The notes under the pieces were generated by a model, which worked only from the letters and a program-made list of their open reading frames with translations, was not told where the DNA came from and ran no database searches. 42,405 nt of DNA from an uncultured Gammaproteobacteria bacterium (GTDB taxonomy: Bacteria; Pseudomonadota; Gammaproteobacteria; Pseudomonadales; Pseudohongiellaceae): NCBI GenBank assembly GCA_913061515.1, contig CAJXSF010000026.1, positions 1-42,405 of the forward strand. Reading direction: 5' to 3'. How positions within the stretch are numbered: the stretch's first letter is position 1; each line of letters opens with the position of its first letter. A program made the translations under genes and the position numbers. This document shows positions 26,701 through 34,513 of the stretch, piece by piece.

Positions 26701-28317
26701 GGTAATCTGCGCAAACAATTGCTTGAAGTAGTCATAGACCATGCGCGACTTGTCCGATAGGCAGGCCAATGCAGAATCGTTGCCCATAGAGCCAAGCGGG
26801 TCACGTAATTCCGTCACCAAAGGCAGCAACATAAACTGCATAGTTTCAGTCGTGTAGCCGAAAGCTTGCATCCGTTGTAGGACGTTTTCGCCATCTAATG
26901 AGTGCTCGGCTGAATCTTTTGAGATATCGGCAAGCGTGACTTTTTGGTTTTTCAGCCACTCACCGTATGGGCGGTGCGCAGCGATGTTGTGTTTAAGCTC
27001 TTCGTCAGGAATCAAGCGGCCTTGTTCGAAGTCGAGCAAGAACATGCGCCCTGGCTGTAAGCGCCCTTTGAGTCGAACATTCTCTGGGTCGACGTGCAGC
27101 ACCCCTACCTCTGAAGCCATGATGACTTTGTCGTCATGGGTGACGTAATAACGGCTAGGGCGAAGACCGTTGCGGTCCAATACCGCGCCAATATAGTGGC
27201 CGTCGGTGAATACGATCGAAGCCGGACCATCCCAAGGCTCCATAAGCGCTGAGTGATACTCGTAAAAGTCTTTTTTGTCCTGAGGCATGTTGACGTCTGA
27301 TTGCCAAGCCTCTGGAATCATCATCATGACCGATTCTTGTAGCGAGCGGCCAGATAACAACATGAATTCAAGCACGGCATCAAATGAGCCAGAGTCGGAG
27401 CTATCCGTATCGATGATAGGGAAAAGATTGGACATATCATTGCCAAACAAGGGGCTCTTTGCGCTGCCTTCACGTGCCACCATTTGATTTCTGTTGCCGC
27501 GCAAGGTGTTGATCTCACCATTGTGGCTCATGAAGCGGTTTGGTTGGGCGCGGTCCCAAGATGGGAAGGTGTTGGTGCTAAAGCGCGAGTGCACCATCGC
27601 CAAATGCGTGGCGCATTCAGAGTTGGTAAGGTCTTGATAGAATGGGAATAATTGCCCTGGAGTCAACATGCCTTTATAGACTATGACTTTAGTCGATAAG
27701 CTGCACGCGTAGACCATTTTTGCTTGCGTCAAGCTGCTATCGCCATGCAGTGCATGGGTGAAGCGCTTGCGAATCACATAAAGGCGGCGTTCGAAGTCGT
27801 CTTGGCTCAAGCCTTCTGCGGCACCTATATATAGTTGCGCAATATGCGGTTGGGCGACACGGGCGGCAGGGCCGACGTCGGCGCCATCGGCATCAACAGG
27901 AACATCGCGCCAGCCAAGCAGGGTCTGTCCTTCTTCGCTGATCAAGCGATTGATCACCTCTACGCATTTAGCGCGCTCGCTTTCGATTTGCGGAAGAAAA
28001 ATATTGCCGACTGCGTATTTACCAGCGTCCGGTAGGCTCACGTCTAGTTCAGATTTGGCGATTATGCCAAAGAACGAATGCGGTAATGCCATCAATATGC
28101 CGGCGCCGTCGCCAGTGTTGGCTTCGAATCCGCAGCCGCCGCGGTGATCCATGCGAGAGTTTAGATGATAGGCATCTAGCATGATTTGATGACTTGGGCG
28201 ACCCTTGATGTCAGCTACAAAACCAACACCACACGAATCCTTCTCGTTGTTAGGATTGTATAGGCCGGACTCTTCGGGTAAGCCGAATGTGTATGGGGGA
28301 TAGGCTTTGATGCTCAT
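23743..28317 (-). CDS. gltB: Glutamate synthase large subunit
   Basis: GltB hydrolyses glutamine and uses the ammonia to convert 2-oxoglutarate into two-glutamate balance, the core of ammonium assimilation. The start at 28317 ([12 protein letters not shown], 1524 residues) is chosen; the longer frame from 28374 adds 19 unlike residues. Cys29 in [12 protein letters not shown] is the amidotransferase nucleophile, exposed after a short propeptide is removed. The FMN-barrel region includes [17 protein letters not shown], and the [3Fe-4S] cysteines lie in [17 protein letters not shown]. The C-terminal GXGXG beta-helix repeats ([25 protein letters not shown]) are intact. The length is full. Many antisense frames in this gene are shadows. 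Confidence 0.97.
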   Translation of the reverse strand: MSIKAYPPYTFGLPEESGLYNPNNEKDSCGVGFVADIKGRPSHQIMLDAYHLNSRMDHRGGCGFEANTGDGAGILMALPHSFFGIIAKSELDVSLPDAGKYAVGNIFLPQIESERAKCVEVINRLISEEGQTLLGWRDVPVDADGADVGPAARVAQPHIAQLYIGAAEGLSQDDFERRLYVIRKRFTHALHGDSSLTQAKMVYACSLSTKVIVYKGMLTPGQLFPFYQDLTNSECATHLAMVHSRFSTNTFPSWDRAQPNRFMSHNGEINTLRGNRNQMVAREGSAKSPLFGNDMSNLFPIIDTDSSDSGSFDAVLEFMLLSGRSLQESVMMMIPEAWQSDVNMPQDKKDFYEYHSALMEPWDGPASIVFTDGHYIGAVLDRNGLRPSRYYVTHDDKVIMASEVGVLHVDPENVRLKGRLQPGRMFLLDFEQGRLIPDEELKHNIAAHRPYGEWLKNQKVTLADISKDSAEHSLDGENVLQRMQAFGYTTETMQFMLLPLVTELRDPLGSMGNDSALACLSDKSRMVYDYFKQLFAQITNPPIDSIREEVVMSIECFIGPEGNLLETTEEQAHRLSLEHPILSSKEMSDIRNMDHRGMRSKVLDITYDCGEENGFHAALARICTEAEAAIAEGYSFVVLSDRAISKTRIPISALIACGAVHHHLVAKHQRSRIGIIIETGEAREVHHFCLLTGYGADAINPYLAFEALWQARNDGLLGTQFDTEDSLVYAYKKAVAKGMLKVMAKMGISTLQSYKGAQIFEAVGLASEIIQRCFVGTASRVQGVNFATLIEETERRHRLGFPENGNSLPVLNNPGDFHWRNGGDGHMWDPTSIANLQNAARNNSSEAYAAFSKHTNEQTTRNCTLRGLMAFRTDQTTAIPLDEVEPASEIVKRFATGAMSLGSISSESHESLAIAMNRMGGKSNTGEGGEDPIRFVPMANGDSKRSAIKQIASGRFGVTIWYLSNADELQIKIAQGAKPGEGGELPGGKVDDYIAKIRHSTPGVGLISPPPHHDIYSIEDIAQLIHDLKNANRHARISVKLVSEIGVGTIAAGVTKAKTDHLVIAGHDGGTGASPLTSIKHAGLPWELGLAETHQTLVMNNLRSRVVLQTDGQLKTGRDVAIAALLGAEEFGFATAPLITLGCIMMRKCHLNTCPVGIATQDPELRKKFKGKPEHVVNYLFMVAEEMREIMAELGIRTVTEMVGRVDLLNTKDAINHWKASGLDLTSILAPARIIFEGTQVHQTIEQDHGLDKALDNQIIDLARDAIENGTKVNIELPVININRVVGTMLSGEVARRWKADMLPEDTINIKLHGSAGQSLGAWLAKGITITVEGDANDYVGKGLSGGKIVIYPPKNSTFKAEENIIAGNVNLYGATSGEAYFRGIAAERFAVRNSGATAVVEGIGDHGCEYMTGGRVAILGKTGRNFGAGMSGGVAYVWDKDKDFSKQCNTETYELEDLVDDADINELKAMISKHLEYTDSTVARDILENWEASVSQFVKVMPIDYKRVLLERANRQEEQALTV

Positions 28318-28794
28318 AGATCTACAGCTCTCGTTGTTCGATTTTCGTTTACAGTTCGCACACATCAATATCATTGGCAGCTAAAGTCATGCTACCGAGA
28401 GCCCTCTAGAGACGGGATTCTGCTCAACTTGAGGTTGATCTGATGCGATAATCGGCGAATTAATCCATTCCCCTCCCACGAGCTAACAAACAAAGCAGCG
28501 TTAGCATTGAAATATTATGGGCGCGCGAAAACCGGGAAGGTAATTCCACGGGGGGCGGACACAATACCATCGAAGAAAAATATGTCAAGTTGCGCCGAGG
28601 CTCGGCAGGCTCAGACCTGTAGAGCGATTGCTCGGTATAAAATGGTGGGTGAAGGGCTTGCGGCGAGCTGGGGTTTAATTGCGGTGTCGCTATCGGTATA
28701 TCACTTGATAATAGCCCATATGTGCATTACCCTAGTCCACCTCAAAAGAGCATTTCCCTTTATACCACCTGTGATAGGGAGGCTAAGAAAGCCT
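28318..28794. other. Divergent intergenic region between gltB and the molybdenum hydroxylase operon
   Basis: A 477-bp stretch without a convincing gene; the plus frame that runs through it lacks protein character and would bury the Tat signal of the next gene. It must hold promoters in both directions. Three small symmetric elements are visible: TCAAC/GTTGA near 28428-28440, CGATAATCG near 28445, and TATCA-CT-TGATA at 28699-28710, the last flanked by GCTAT and ATAGC. The last one overlaps a GATAAT that could be a -10 and is a candidate operator for the operon. Confidence 0.4.
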
Positions 28795-29382
28795 GTGAAT
28801 CCAAAACTAACAAGACGACGATTTATCAAGGGGGTTATCGCCTCCGGTGTAGCCGCAACATCCACCTCGCTATGGTACTCAGCCACTGGCGCTGACCGTC
28901 CAGCTGGCGCAGTAGAGCGTCTACTATCCATAAACGTGAACGGACAAGTCCGTCGCGTTGACGTCGCACCTCAAGAGACGCTAGCCCATACATTGCGCTA
29001 CAAACTAGGTTTGACCGGCACTAAGCTCGGTTGTAACCGTGGTGAGTGCGGCGCGTGCACAGTGGTTGCTGATGACGTGAACATTTATGCCTGTTCTACC
29101 CTTACTCATGAAGTGAAGGATAAAGCAGTTGTAACGGTTGAAGGCCTACGCGCTGCCGACGGTACTTTGCATCCGGTGCAGGCAGCTTTCGTAGCAGAGC
29201 TTAGCCCAGCATGTGGTTTCTGTACTGCTGGACAAGTGATGTCTGCATTCGCCTTACTTAAAAACAACCCCCGGCCTACTCGCGAAGAAGCGCGTCAGGC
29301 AATGTCCGGCAATCTTTGCCGCTGTGGGGCATATGATCACTATCTGAATGGCGTAATGCGCGCCTCGGGGCAATTATCATGA
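28795..29382 (+). CDS. Tat-exported 2x[2Fe-2S] subunit of a xanthine-dehydrogenase-family enzyme
   Basis: Small electron-transfer subunit of a molybdenum hydroxylase. The GTG at 28795 (195 residues) is chosen because it places a perfect twin-arginine motif (TRRRFIK, residues 6-12) and its hydrophobic segment at the N-terminus. A start at 28507 would bury it near residue 100. AGGGAGG lies 12 bases upstream, and AGGCT/AGCCT can fold between it and the GTG, shortening the distance. The plant-type [2Fe-2S] domain uses Cys80, Cys85, Cys88 and Cys100 (GCNRGECGACTV). The helical domain uses Cys140, Cys143, Cys175 and Cys177 (ACGFCTAGQ, LCRCGAY). Its stop overlaps the next gene by four bases. Family members usually lack export signals, so the Tat motif places this complex in the periplasm. 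Confidence 0.88.
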   Translation: MNPKLTRRRFIKGVIASGVAATSTSLWYSATGADRPAGAVERLLSINVNGQVRRVDVAPQETLAHTLRYKLGLTGTKLGCNRGECGACTVVADDVNIYACSTLTHEVKDKAVVTVEGLRAADGTLHPVQAAFVAELSPACGFCTAGQVMSAFALLKNNPRPTREEARQAMSGNLCRCGAYDHYLNGVMRASGQLS

Positions 29383-31820
29383 CCTATATGCATATCGGAA
29401 AAGACTTCACTCCGCCTGATGTAGAAGGCAAGGTCACTGGCGCAGCACGCTACGCCGAAGATTTCAAAAAAGACGGCATGGTGTTCGCACGTATGCTGAC
29501 TAGTCCAATTCCAGCCGGTCGTGTAGTAAACATCGATGCTTCTGCTGCGTTGGCGATGCCTGGAGTTGTTGGCATATTTACCGCAGATGATTTGCCGCCA
29601 TCAGCACCACCTGCAAACCCTGCTTTGGCAAAAGAATACGTCACGTACATCGGTCAGCCGATTCTTGCAGTAGCTGCTGAGAGCGACCTAATCGCCGAAG
29701 AAGCATTGGCAAAAATCGTGGTTGAGTATCAGCGTCGCCCGTTCGTGGTCGACCCACTAGATACGCTAACTGAAGGCGGTCCAGATCCTTACCCAATGGG
29801 TAATACATTGATCCGAAACAGTGGCGAAGCCGCTGCAGGGACTACTGCTTCAGGTACTGACGTCGGTCGAATCAAATGGTCAATCGACCAAGTTACGGCA
29901 TTCCGCAATGGTCGTGAGCCAACTGGTGCTGAGTTTGGTTCTGAGTGGGAGTACGGCGACGTGGCAGCACGTTTTGCTGAGTGTACTACCGTTATCGAAG
30001 AGCCCTTTGTCACAATCGGCCAGCCACACCATTCTCTAGAGTCGCGCACAAGTATGGCGTACTGGGAAAATGGCAAATGTTATTTCCACGGTTCTTTGCA
30101 AAGCCATACTGTTGGGCATGATGTGCTCGCGGGCATGCTAGAAATAGACCCAGCCAACCTAGTGTTCATCAACGAAAACACTGGTGGCGGTTTTGGTTCT
30201 AAAATCTTCCCATACCCTAATATGGCAATCACTGGTCGCTTCGCGCGTCAATTGAACCGCCCCGTGCAGCTACGCATCACGCGTGCCGAAGAATTCTTTA
30301 TCGGTTCTGCTCGTTCAGGTATGCAAGGTTGGATCAAAATTGGTTTGAAAGACACTGGTCGTGTTGGCGCGGTTGACGTAATCATCGTTAACGACGCCGG
30401 TTCAGGTGGTGGTGGTTCGGGTGGCTCGTCAGCTGAGCACATCTCTATCATGTTCCAGCCAGAAGCAATGCGTTTCCGTGGTGTGTCTATGTACACCAAC
30501 ACAACACCTCGTGGTGCTCAGCGTGGGCCAGGTCAGAATGAAATGGCTGCAGTGCTCGCTCCAATGATGGACAAGGCCGCAAATATGGCTGGTATCGATC
30601 GCGTGGCATTCCGACGCATCAATGCTCCACGTGCTGATGGCAAGATCGGTGAGCGTCAAGGTGGGCTATCTAGCTCATACATGCCAGAGTCGATCGACAA
30701 AGCAGCACAAATGTTCAATTGGGAAGAAAAGATCGCCAAGCCACGCCAAATCAGCGCTACGAAAGTGCGCGGTATCGGTGTTGGTCAGGGCTTCCACACT
30801 GCCGGCTCTAATGGCTACGACGGTCTGATCCGTATCGCGCCAGACGGCACAATTTACTTGCACACAGGTGTTGGTAACTTAGGAACTTACTCATACGCAG
30901 GTATCACTCGTGCGGCAGCAGAAGCGCTGCAGTGTAACTGGGATAACTGTGTAATCGTTCATGGTAACGAAGCGTTGAATCTACCGCACAGCACGTATCA
31001 AGGCGGTAGTAACACGATGTTTACTGAAACTCGTTCAAGCCATGTTGCAGCGTTAGACATCATTGAAAAAATGAAAGAAATCGCAATGGCAGAGTTCGGC
31101 GGCACTATCGATGACTATAGCATCGGCGGCGAGCGCGTATTCCTAACGAGCGATAGCTCAAAAGGAATGAGCTACGGCGAAGCTGCACAAAAAGCGATCG
31201 AAATGGGTGGTAAGTACAGCGGTATGGAATATCCAGACAATATCCACCGCACTACGCAGCGCTCAGTACAAGCGATGCAAGGCACTGGCCTCATCGGCGT
31301 AGCTAAAGACACGCTACCTCGCGAAGGCGCGGTTCCTGGTATGGCTATCGCTTTCGTTGAGATCGAGCTCGATACAGAGACAGGTAAATTTGATATTACC
31401 GACTACAGCGCTGTTGCTGAATGCGGCACCGTTGTACACCCTCAGGGCCTCAGCCAAGCAATGAATGGCGGCGGGGTTTGGGGTTTCGGCATGGCTGCAT
31501 ACGAGCGTCATGTCTATGACCCTCAGAACGGTCTACCGGCTAACGTAGGTCTATATCAGTCCAAACCACCAACGTATCTCGATGTCCCTGTGACAATGAA
31601 TACTGCGGGTATGGACTTGCCTGACCCACAGAGCCCGGTTGGTGCGAAGGGTATTGGTGAGCCAGCGCAAGGTTGTGCTGTTGCGGCACTAATGAGCGCC
31701 TTTACTGATGCACTGGACGGCCATTTGTTCAATCGCACACCAGTGACTGCAGATATGATCGTGAATCATATTGCGCAGAACGGCCATAACACTGGCAATC
31801 TGAAAACAAATACATTCTGA
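29379..31820 (+). CDS. Molybdopterin-binding catalytic subunit, xanthine dehydrogenase family
   Basis: An 813-residue large subunit that should bind the molybdenum cofactor and hydroxylate an aldehyde, aromatic or N-heterocyclic substrate; the substrate cannot be read. The N-terminal a/b-hammerhead domain (about 15-130) begins DVEGKVTGAARYAEDF. Cofactor-contact loops include NENTGGGFGSKIF and TTPRGAQRGPGQNEM, and the catalytic glutamate is about residue 761 in GAKGIGEPAQGCA. Residues 341-351 are an unusual Gly/Ser run. It has no signal of its own and would be exported with the Tat-signalled small subunit (inference). ATGA coupling links it to the small subunit, and the FAD subunit follows after ten bases. 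GGT, CGT and AAC codons look favoured, suggesting strong expression. Confidence 0.92.
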   Translation: MTYMHIGKDFTPPDVEGKVTGAARYAEDFKKDGMVFARMLTSPIPAGRVVNIDASAALAMPGVVGIFTADDLPPSAPPANPALAKEYVTYIGQPILAVAAESDLIAEEALAKIVVEYQRRPFVVDPLDTLTEGGPDPYPMGNTLIRNSGEAAAGTTASGTDVGRIKWSIDQVTAFRNGREPTGAEFGSEWEYGDVAARFAECTTVIEEPFVTIGQPHHSLESRTSMAYWENGKCYFHGSLQSHTVGHDVLAGMLEIDPANLVFINENTGGGFGSKIFPYPNMAITGRFARQLNRPVQLRITRAEEFFIGSARSGMQGWIKIGLKDTGRVGAVDVIIVNDAGSGGGGSGGSSAEHISIMFQPEAMRFRGVSMYTNTTPRGAQRGPGQNEMAAVLAPMMDKAANMAGIDRVAFRRINAPRADGKIGERQGGLSSSYMPESIDKAAQMFNWEEKIAKPRQISATKVRGIGVGQGFHTAGSNGYDGLIRIAPDGTIYLHTGVGNLGTYSYAGITRAAAEALQCNWDNCVIVHGNEALNLPHSTYQGGSNTMFTETRSSHVAALDIIEKMKEIAMAEFGGTIDDYSIGGERVFLTSDSSKGMSYGEAAQKAIEMGGKYSGMEYPDNIHRTTQRSVQAMQGTGLIGVAKDTLPREGAVPGMAIAFVEIELDTETGKFDITDYSAVAECGTVVHPQGLSQAMNGGGVWGFGMAAYERHVYDPQNGLPANVGLYQSKPPTYLDVPVTMNTAGMDLPDPQSPVGAKGIGEPAQGCAVAALMSAFTDALDGHLFNRTPVTADMIVNHIAQNGHNTGNLKTNTF

Positions 31821-31830
31821 GGTTTAAGCT

Positions 31831-32826
31831 ATGTCATCACACGACGTTATGCCCGAAATGAGCCTCTACCAGCCGGTAAGAGTAGAGGATGCTATAGGAA
31901 TCGCGAACCAATTCGCCGACAGAGGTTGGTTGGTTGGCGGTGGTCAAGACACTTACGGGTGGCTTAAAGATCGCGCAAAAAGTGCAGACGCATTGATCGA
32001 CCTGAAAGGGATCGAATCTATGCGCGGCATTACAGAAACTGCTGACGGCATCGAAATTGGTGCCTTGGTAACTCTTACTGAGATTGCTAATAATCCGCTA
32101 ATCAAAGAGCGTTATGCGCTTCTTTCACAAGCGGCTGTAAAAGTAGCGAGCCCTCAGATTCGTAACGTTGGTACTATCGCTGGTAACGTCTCACAAGACG
32201 TGCGCTGCTGGTACTACCGTCGCGGTCTGAACTGCTACCGTGCAGGTGGCAACCTTTGTTACGCGGACACTCCAGAAGGGATGAACCGCGAGCACGCTAT
32301 TTTCAACGCTAGCCGTTGTGTGGCGGTAACGCCAAGCGATACAGGTCCAGCACTTGTAGCACTTGAAGCGCAAATGGTTATCGATAGTGCAAGCGGTCAA
32401 CGCGTTGTATCCGCGGAAGATTTCTTCGTCGGTCCTAACGTAGATATCACTCATACAACTGTTTTGGCTCCTGGTGACATTCTTACTGCTGTGCGCATTC
32501 CTGCAAAATGGGCTAACGCGCAGTTCTTCTTCGAGAAAGTCGCTGACCGTAATGCTTGGGATTTCGCTCTAGTGAGCTTGTCTGCAGCAATGCGCGTTAA
32601 CAATGGTGTTATCGAAGAGTCGCGAATCGTAGCGGGTGCTGTACAAGCCACGCCACGTCGTCTCACTTCTGTAGAGCAAGCGGTACGTGGCAAAGCACGT
32701 GATGAAGCAACAGCGAATAGCGTTGGCAATCTCGCGAGCCGAGACGCAAACCCATTGAACTACAATCACTTTAAGATGCCTTTAATGGATAATCTTGTGA
32801 AACGTGCCCTTCGCGGCCAAGCTTAA
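31831..32826 (+). CDS. FAD-binding subunit of the molybdenum hydroxylase, possible extra [4Fe-4S] cluster
   Basis: A 331-residue medium subunit of the CoxM/HcrB type. FAD-binding segments are GWLVGGGQDTYGWLK (about 32-46) and the RNVGTIAGNVSQD loop (about 111-123). Immediately after it come Cys126, Cys135, Cys143 and Cys163, inside RCWYYRRGLNCYRAGG and neighbouring sequence. 4-hydroxybenzoyl-CoA reductase has a comparable cysteine insert holding a [4Fe-4S] cluster, so a cluster here is likely though the spacings differ. The CO-dehydrogenase flavoprotein C-terminal domain covers about 225-330. A large inverted repeat follows the stop and separates it from the cytochrome gene. Confidence 0.9.
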   Translation: MSSHDVMPEMSLYQPVRVEDAIGIANQFADRGWLVGGGQDTYGWLKDRAKSADALIDLKGIESMRGITETADGIEIGALVTLTEIANNPLIKERYALLSQAAVKVASPQIRNVGTIAGNVSQDVRCWYYRRGLNCYRAGGNLCYADTPEGMNREHAIFNASRCVAVTPSDTGPALVALEAQMVIDSASGQRVVSAEDFFVGPNVDITHTTVLAPGDILTAVRIPAKWANAQFFFEKVADRNAWDFALVSLSAAMRVNNGVIEESRIVAGAVQATPRRLTSVEQAVRGKARDEATANSVGNLASRDANPLNYNHFKMPLMDNLVKRALRGQA

Positions 32827-32832
32827 ATAGAT

Positions 32833-32891
32833 AAAAGCCTGCTACACATTCACTGCATCGACATGCGCAGCGACATGAGTGGCAGGCTTTT
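32833..32891. repeat. Structured inverted repeat between the FAD subunit and cytochrome b genes
   Basis: AAAAGCCTGC at 32833-32842 and GCAGGCTTTT at 32882-32891 are exact complements. The 39-base interior can fold again (CTGCAT against ATGCGCAG). Four T residues end the right arm. It could be a partial terminator or attenuator, or an mRNA 3' end protector inside the operon. A TATAAA at 32895-32900 just beyond could start a separate transcript. Confidence 0.65.
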
Positions 32892-32934
32892 GTGTATAAA
32901 ATAACAATAGATCGAAACATTGAGGACTAGGACT

Positions 32935-33687
32935 GTGGAAATTATTCGTTATAGACGTGACGTGTGGGGTGAAGAAGTAATCTTAGGAGTATCCTGGGAC
33001 CTACTTTGGGTAATCGCGGTCACGGCGTTTGTATTACTTGCAGCTCACGCGATTTTTATGGCCGCCTTGGCTAAGAAAAAAGCGATGCCATCAGCCCAGG
33101 GCAAGCGTGTTAAGCGCCACGAAGGTATTGATAGAGCTTTCCATTGGATTATGGCGGGCAGCGTGCTCGTTCTTATCTTTACCGGTATTGCGCCAATCAT
33201 TGGTTTGCGTATCTCTTGGTTGAATATCCATTGGATTGCCGGCTTAATTCTGAGTTTCGTGTGTATCTTCCACACAATTCGAGCCTTGTTTTGGCAAGAC
33301 TTTAAATCAATGTTGCTTGGCCCAGCTGACTTCAAAGAGCCCTTTGATGAGACTATCAAACCAGGGAAATATTCTTTCGAGCAGAAAGGCATGCATTGGG
33401 CTATGACCGTATTGGTTATTGCTGTGATCGCCACTGGTATCACGTTGTTCTTACACATTGATTCACCATGGTGGGATCGCCCAAGCGTTGATAACGAAGC
33501 GACTCTTGGTGTTTTCTTCCTGCTTCATGGCATCTCAACTTTAGGTCTTATCGCCTTTACTGCTATTCATATTTATTTCGCAGTACGCCCAGAGAAGCGT
33601 TTCTACACGCGCTCAATGGTACAAGGTTGGATCTCAGAAGATGAGTTGAAAGCGAACCACGACACTGATAAGTGGAAGCCGGAGTAA
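32935..33687 (+). CDS. Membrane cytochrome b (FdhI/b561-like), electron acceptor of the molybdenum hydroxylase
   Basis: A 250-residue integral membrane protein starting at GTG 32935, which has GAGGA eight bases upstream; a TTG at 32920 has none. Five hydrophobic helices are visible at about 24-44, 71-91, 100-120, 155-175 and 193-216. Four resemble the formate-dehydrogenase gamma subunit fold. Candidate haem-b ligands are His70, His99, His113, His154, His198 and His212; IHWIAGLILSF, GMHWAMTVL and AIHIYFAVRPEKRF are typical of that family. The C-terminal tail is soluble. Its place after the three hydroxylase genes suggests it passes their electrons to the quinone pool, an uncommon arrangement for this enzyme family. 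Confidence 0.88.
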   Translation: MEIIRYRRDVWGEEVILGVSWDLLWVIAVTAFVLLAAHAIFMAALAKKKAMPSAQGKRVKRHEGIDRAFHWIMAGSVLVLIFTGIAPIIGLRISWLNIHWIAGLILSFVCIFHTIRALFWQDFKSMLLGPADFKEPFDETIKPGKYSFEQKGMHWAMTVLVIAVIATGITLFLHIDSPWWDRPSVDNEATLGVFFLLHGISTLGLIAFTAIHIYFAVRPEKRFYTRSMVQGWISEDELKANHDTDKWKPE

Positions 33688-33695
33688 GCAGCACT

Positions 33696-34100
33696 GTGAC
33701 CAATCTGGAAGATGATATTGAAGTAATTGAGTCCGGTTACGAGTTTCTATTAGCTTATGCGGCCCAGGGTCGCCCACCGCAAGTAGAGACTGGCCCGGGC
33801 CCTCATCCACGCACAGAGTTGCAAGCAATGCTGGCAGCGATGGAGCATGCGGCTGAGCAGCTAGCCGGTTCTAGCAACGCTTTTGAGCAAGTGATTGTTG
33901 AAGATCTTAAGAAAGCGAATGCAGTGGTTAGCTTCGTGCTAGCGCAGCCAAAAATCGGGTCCGAGGTGATCGACAATCTCAATGCCTCGATTCATTTGCG
34001 TACAGTGCTCACTGACTTTTTCTTGTACAGCGAAGCCTTTAGACCAGTCGCCGAAGAGGGTGAACCTAAAGCCGCAGGATGGGACAAAGTCGGAAACTAA
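33696..34100 (+). CDS. Small acidic helical protein, last gene of the hydroxylase operon, unknown
   Basis: I do not recognise this protein. From GTG 33696 it has 134 residues; GGAG lies 11 bases upstream. A GTG at 33672 would overlap the cytochrome gene. It is acidic and largely predicted helical by eye (DDIEVIESGYEFLLAYAAQG, AMLAAMEHAAEQL, NASIHLRTVLTDFFLYSEAF), without cysteines, signal peptide or membrane segment. Its position suggests a dedicated assembly or cofactor-insertion chaperone, replacing the XdhC/CoxI-type factors that are not in the window (inference). A strong terminator follows. Confidence 0.7.
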   Translation: MTNLEDDIEVIESGYEFLLAYAAQGRPPQVETGPGPHPRTELQAMLAAMEHAAEQLAGSSNAFEQVIVEDLKKANAVVSFVLAQPKIGSEVIDNLNASIHLRTVLTDFFLYSEAFRPVAEEGEPKAAGWDKVGN

Positions 34101-34119
34101 TCGTTGTGACGACTTGAAG

Positions 34120-34155
34120 AAAAGGGTTAATGCGAATGCATTGATCCTTTTTTTT
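34120..34155 (+). terminator. Strong intrinsic terminator of the molybdenum hydroxylase operon
   Basis: AAAAGG pairs with CCTTTT, then three pairs including two G-U wobbles, then AATGC with GCATT around the loop GAAT: a 14-pair stem followed by eight T residues. It ends the operon 20 bp after the last stop codon. The minus-strand small gene converges on it. Confidence 0.9.
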
Positions 34156-34178
34156 GCCAATTGAAAGCAGGCATAAGC

Positions 34179-34328
34179 CTATTGGATAAAGAAATAGAGC
34201 GCGCCAATGACGATGGAGAAGGTCACTAGAATGAAAAGGGTTTTCTGCAGTAGGCCGCCACTGCGATTACGAAACTGATAGTCCTCTTCTATAAAAATGG
34301 GATTGTAGCGTCTTCTGAACATTCTCAT
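34179..34328 (-). CDS. Small single-pass membrane protein, unknown
   Basis: A 49-residue protein starting at ATG 34328, with GGAG six bases upstream. The frame continues to 34382, but that extension has no ribosome-binding site. The N-terminal half is basic (MRMFRRRYNPIF) and carries the acidic IEEDYQF. The C-terminal 23 or so residues (TLFILVTFSIVIGALYFFI) form one membrane helix. It is not a recognised family. It stands alone between the hydroxylase operon and the DUF5916 gene; it could be a small regulatory membrane protein or a spurious frame. Confidence 0.5.
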   Translation of the reverse strand: MRMFRRRYNPIFIEEDYQFRNRSGGLLQKTLFILVTFSIVIGALYFFIQ

Positions 34329-34468
34329 ATTTACTCCAGCGTAAACTGTCGATGGGTCAAGTGAGTGTCCATTGAACACCATCGACTAGTCTTCCGAATG
34401 CAGAAATGGTGGCAAATCACAGAATAATTCTGATCAATTGTGGCAAAGTTTTTGTGGGCCGCAAAGCC

Positions 34469-34477
34469 TGTTATTAT
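34469..34477 (+). promoter_or_regulatory. Candidate extended -10 promoter for the DUF5916 gene
   Basis: TGTTATTAT fits an extended -10 (TGn TATTAT), 37 bp before the start codon. No good -35 is present. The gap 34383-34513 is otherwise AT-rich, with an ATAATAATA run before the ATG. Confidence 0.35.
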
Positions 34478-34513
34478 TCGGCGCAACAATCATAATAATA
34501 ACGGTAAGCGAAT

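Noticed and set aside
28507..28794. N-terminal extension of the Fe-S subunit by 96 residues
   Set aside because: The extension has no protein-like conservation and would place the twin-arginine signal inside the protein.
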